Of a stretch of 64,000 nt of DNA, positions 60,958 through 64,000 are shown one piece after another. Numbering within the stretch: the first letter of the stretch is position 1; every line of letters begins with the position of its first letter. The position numbers and the translations under genes are program-made. Below the pieces are notes generated by a model, which saw only the letters and a program-made list of their open reading frames with translations, was not told the origin of the DNA and ran no database searches. This stretch comes from an uncultured Parvularculaceae bacterium (lineage in GTDB: Bacteria; Pseudomonadota; Alphaproteobacteria; Caulobacterales; Parvularculaceae), in assembly GCA_947259375.1 (NCBI GenBank), contig CAMYLZ010000025.1, forward strand, positions 186,001 through 250,000, given 5' to 3'.

Positions 60958-63063
60958 TTATTTACTGATATGCAGGTCGACCAGGTCGGCTGCGATATCC
61001 CCGAAAGCGTCTTCGAGATCATCGCCATCGACCGCATCGTGGAAATAGGGCGCCGTCGGCTTGGTCGCGCAGGCCTTGAAGATGTTGCGGACCGAATTGC
61101 TGTCGAGACCGAACATGATCGTGTAGACGAGATAGCCTTCCGCCTTCATGCGATGGCACACGCGCAACAATTTCGAATCGAGCTCGTCGCGCATTTCTGT
61201 TCGCGTGTTGAGGCCGGCGCCCATGCGCTCTTCGGTGGCGAAGCCATATTGACCCTGGCTTGAGTCCCAGTGAGTGCTGTCGCTGCCGACGACATTCTCG
61301 CCGTCCGTCATGATGACAACCGCCTTTTGCCATTTCTCATAATCCGGATCGCCCGGCCCGATGCCTTCGGTGAACGGCGCCTCCTTGGAGAGGATCCGCC
61401 AGCCCCACGCGGCGCCATGGGCGACGTCCGTATTGCCGTCCGGGCTCAGCCCGTTGACATGGTCCTGGATATCGTCGCGCACATTGGTCAGCGGCAGGAT
61501 CGGGTCGGGGCAATCGATCTCCGGGCCTACCTGATTGACGCTGAAGTTATTCGGCGTGTCGTATTTGCCCTTGTAGGTCGAGGTGACCGGATCCCACCAG
61601 CCGACATAGGCCGTGCGCAGAATATATTCCTGCTTGCCATAGCCATAGTTGGAGCTGGATAAAGGCGAAGTGGAGATGGTCAGTTCATCCAGGAAATCCA
61701 CGAAATCGGGATAGGAGACATTCCCTCTCAAAACCTCGCGGAAGTCATATACCGTCTTGGCGTATTTATCGAACTGCGCGTTCCCGGCATGGGTGTAATT
61801 ATTGTCGTTGATGAAATAACGGTTGCCATAGGACGATTCATTGATGTTGCCGGAGGGGTGTGAATTGTCCGAGTCGGGATCGTCAAAATAATAGCCGACC
61901 CAGGGCGTGCCGTAGCTCGTCGTGCCGCTGTCATTGGAATAGCTACTGTCGGTTTCACAGTCTTCGCTGTTGTTGCAATCCGGTTCGTCAGGCAGAAAGA
62001 CCGGCACCCATTTAAAATTGGCGGGGCTGGTCAGCTCGCTTGAGGCGATGGAATAGTTCGGCGCGCTATTGAACGCGTCGTACATTTCCGACTCTTGAGC
62101 GTTTTCCTGATCGCTGTAATCGGACGGGATATCCAAATAGGCGTTGAGATCGGCCGAAGACAACGAGCCGCCCGGCGGAATGTCGAGTTCGTCCAGCGGA
62201 TAAGGGCGTGACTCGACGCAGCCGCGCCAGTCGGTTCCTGGCAGGGATTCATAAAGGTCGAAATGGTTGACCTTGGTGTTCATGTCGATATTGCCGTTAT
62301 TGTCGACATGGAAAAAGCGCCGGCCGTGATAATAGGCGTTGGCGCTGGTGTCGGCCCATTCATTGGACCAGCTTGCGGCGCCGCCCGGATTGACATTGGC
62401 GTTGAACGGCACGACGCCGATCTTGATGTTTTCGCTGGTGTCGTCAGACCCGTACATGACGTCAAGCATCGTATCGACGGAGTCTTTCAAGCTGGTGATC
62501 TTTTTCTTGCCGTCTATTGATTGGTTCATGGAGCCGGTGACGTCGAGCACGAGCGCAAGCTCGATGCGGCCGGAGCCTTTCTTGGTAATTTCAACGCATT
62601 TATCGATGTCGAGATTATGAATGCCGGCAACGCCCAGCAGATAGGTGTTGATCTTGCCGGAAATGCAAGTGCCGATGATGGCGTCGTCATTCAGGGCAAA
62701 GACGATGTTCCAGCCGGGCTCCAGGCTGGTTTCATAATCGAAATTGGCTTCGAAAAACTTCCGGCCATAGTCCTTGAGCTCCGCTTCCGTCAGGTCGGGA
62801 TTGGTCGCCGCCAACTGGGCGAGGGCGAGGCTCGCGGCGTCCATGGATTCGACCATGTCGGCGCGCACCGCATTCCAGCGGGAATAATCCACTGCGCCGC
62901 CTGCGAAAAGGAAAAGGACAGTCGTCATGAAGGCAAACAGGAAGACGATGTTCCCGTTGCGATCGCGACCGAAACGTTTGACTAACGACGTGAACGGACG
63001 GGGTTTGCGTTTTGCAATTCCATCCTTGGTGCTGCCGTCTACACCGGCATGTTGGACCAGCAT
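60958..63063 (-). CDS. tadG: TadG-type pilus assembly protein with VWA domain
   Basis: 701 residues. A cytosolic basic N-terminus precedes the helix NIVFLFAFMTTVLFLFAGGA (about 38-57), with the TadE/TadG N-terminal signature RNGNIVFLFA. The VWA domain runs from about residue 165: GRIELALVLDVTGSMNQSID holds the MIDAS motif DxTGS. A long Tyr/Ser/Asp/Asn-rich insertion lies at 270-480. The end KAEGYLVYTIMFGLDSNSVR closes the VWA fold. Heads a three-gene tad unit; the remaining tad genes (rcpA, tadABC) are not in the window. Confidence 0.88.
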   Translation of the reverse strand: MLVQHAGVDGSTKDGIAKRKPRPFTSLVKRFGRDRNGNIVFLFAFMTTVLFLFAGGAVDYSRWNAVRADMVESMDAASLALAQLAATNPDLTEAELKDYGRKFFEANFDYETSLEPGWNIVFALNDDAIIGTCISGKINTYLLGVAGIHNLDIDKCVEITKKGSGRIELALVLDVTGSMNQSIDGKKKITSLKDSVDTMLDVMYGSDDTSENIKIGVVPFNANVNPGGAASWSNEWADTSANAYYHGRRFFHVDNNGNIDMNTKVNHFDLYESLPGTDWRGCVESRPYPLDELDIPPGGSLSSADLNAYLDIPSDYSDQENAQESEMYDAFNSAPNYSIASSELTSPANFKWVPVFLPDEPDCNNSEDCETDSSYSNDSGTTSYGTPWVGYYFDDPDSDNSHPSGNINESSYGNRYFINDNNYTHAGNAQFDKYAKTVYDFREVLRGNVSYPDFVDFLDELTISTSPLSSSNYGYGKQEYILRTAYVGWWDPVTSTYKGKYDTPNNFSVNQVGPEIDCPDPILPLTNVRDDIQDHVNGLSPDGNTDVAHGAAWGWRILSKEAPFTEGIGPGDPDYEKWQKAVVIMTDGENVVGSDSTHWDSSQGQYGFATEERMGAGLNTRTEMRDELDSKLLRVCHRMKAEGYLVYTIMFGLDSNSVRNIFKACATKPTAPYFHDAVDGDDLEDAFGDIAADLVDLHISK

Positions 63064-63619
63064 AGGATACTCCCCGCATCTAAACTCGTGCAGCGTGGAT
63101 GATGCGGGGCTGTCGTTAAGGCGGCGTAAGGAAAGTTAGTTAATAGGCAAAGAAACTTCACAATTTTATCAAACCCGGAAAGCGGCTGGAAATCACTCGC
63201 TCAGCGCGGGTTTGATGCGATGAAGCGCAAGATTGGCGTTAAGATACATAGCGCAAGCGCTTCTTTGACGGGTGTTGCGCGTTTCGAATCGGTGGTGATG
63301 CTGGCGCGGCGGCGCGCAAGGCTAGCGTTAATATCCACACCGTCCGACGCTTTCGCGCATTTTGCAAAAGGCCGCCTGATAATATCGGCGAGCGACGACC
63401 TTAAGGGCGCTCGATCATGGGGTTGGCAGGCGGATTGTTGCAACTAATCCAATCGCTTGGCGGGCAACCTGCAAGTCTTTTCTGAATGGCGGCGCGGGAA
63501 TCGGAATGGGCGGTCGCGCCAGGCGGTTTCGGGGGATAAGATTTTGGCGCGGCGCGGCGCCCATTTGGTTGCAAACCGTGCTATTAACGATATTCGCAGT
63601 TTCGGGATGGAGGGGAGCC
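63064..63619. other. Intergenic region between divergent tadG and the LysM gene
   Basis: 556 bases. The part nearest tadG (63125-63175) is AT-rich and contains TTAACTAAC on the minus strand, a possible half CtrA site. Plus- and minus-strand frames at 63200-63447 stay open but lack ribosome binding sites and protein-like composition. GCGTTAA occurs twice (about 63236 and 63324). No RNA gene was recognised. Confidence 0.4.
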
Positions 63620-64000
63620 ATGGGATCCGCGCTTTTGATGAAACGCGCCGCGATGGGCATCGCGCTTGCGGCCGGGTTGTGCGCGGCGACGCCGGCGGTG
63701 GCCGGACGTTGCGGCCATAGCTATGCGGTTGATGCGCCGACAACGCTGTCGAAGGTGGCGCGGGCTTGCAATGTTTCCTATGCGGCGCTCCTTGAGGCCA
63801 ATCGCGGGGTGGATCCGGGCAATGTGCGTCCGGGCCAGCATCTTGCCATACCGGACGAGGTTGCCGATGCCAGCGAGATCGCCGCGCCGGCGAGCGACGC
63901 GGCGGCGGACAAGCCGTCGCAAATCGCGCATCCTTATATCTCAGCGCGGCCGGAAAGCGCCTATTCGACCTATTTTGATGGCGGCGCGGGCGTTCAGCCG
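63620..64000 (+). CDS. LysM domain protein, probable peptidoglycan-binding envelope protein (partial)
   Basis: First 127 codons. The signal peptide is MKRAAMGIALAAGLCAATPA (from residue 7), then a mature start GRCGHSYAVD. One LysM domain: SYAVDAPTTLSKVARACNVS with YAALLEANRGVDPGNVRPGQ and LAIP. An Ala/Ser linker follows. Its end is beyond the right edge, so a catalytic domain such as an M23 peptidase cannot be checked. GGAGGGG precedes the ATG at 63620. Confidence 0.8.
   Translation, partial: MGSALLMKRAAMGIALAAGLCAATPAVAGRCGHSYAVDAPTTLSKVARACNVSYAALLEANRGVDPGNVRPGQHLAIPDEVADASEIAAPASDAAADKPSQIAHPYISARPESAYSTYFDGGAGVQP

Noticed and set aside
63220-63447. Open frame in the gap before the LysM gene
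   Set aside because: No ribosome binding site, open on both strands, and no recognisable protein features.

Overview
The window reads as a chromosomal segment of a GC-rich alphaproteobacterium. The evidence is gene order and families typical of that class: murA / DUF2948 / hisD; UPF0262 / low-molecular-weight phosphatase / infA / maf / short RNase E/G / yacG; DUF502; a GAAC-N7-GAAC LexA-type operator; and CtrA-like TTAA-N7-TTTA motifs. The KorAB pair, PHB-linked 3-hydroxybutyrate dehydrogenase and Tad pilus genes would fit a Caulobacterales/Parvularculales-like aerobe, but the genus cannot be fixed from this sequence alone. Most of the window is core genome; accessory DNA is confined to small patches.

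Layout. 1-2.1 kb: translation genes on the minus strand (ychF cut by the edge, pth, rplY). 2.6-5.2 kb: a hybrid sensor kinase. 5.2-6.8 kb: a YerC/TrpR-like regulator, a perfect 20-bp palindrome, hisG and tRNA-Thr. 7.1-10.7 kb: GFA protein, PD40 propeller protein, alpha/beta hydrolase, thioesterase and LOG protein, all minus. 10.8-14.1 kb: murA, DUF2948 and hisD. 14.1-16.8 kb: serine hydrolase, GST and trhO. 16.8-17.3 kb: an AT-rich patch with one small gene. 17.3-21.7 kb: DUF481 protein, then the UPF0262-to-yacG cluster. 21.7-24.2 kb: small membrane protein and a ZnuD-like TonB receptor. 24.3-24.7 kb: an AP2-like remnant. 24.8-30.6 kb: patatin, bdhA, TPR protein, threonine synthase, acetyltransferase, a RAYT transposase remnant with REP-like hairpins, and a pirin/LysR pair. 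31.6-35.4 kb: a LexA-type promoter driving a 31-residue membrane peptide, then dnaE. 35.4-43 kb: galU, DUF502, recG, membrane protein, NUDIX, CPBP protease and HerA-like ATPase. 43-45.4 kb: an 11-residue-repeat protein, an Hpt protein and a CoxE-like VWA protein. 45.5-50 kb: aminotransferase and korBA. 50.3-57.9 kb: transaldolase-like aldolase, ZntB, MscS channel, FAH protein, fRMsr, a second serine hydrolase and a PH-domain protein. 58-63 kb: ettA and three TadE/TadG genes. The right edge cuts a LysM protein.

The most interesting signals are regulatory or very small. They are: a short SOS-type unit (promoter, LexA box and a SidA-sized membrane peptide) just before dnaE; a YerC regulator separated from hisG by a perfect palindrome; a 34-bp palindrome before a His-rich-loop TonB receptor; an acidic membrane-anchored protein built of 11-residue repeats; and three 14-bp tandem repeats, the last of which holds a start codon. 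No large novel multi-gene defence or biosynthetic system was recognised. All functional calls come from reading motifs by eye and no database search was run.
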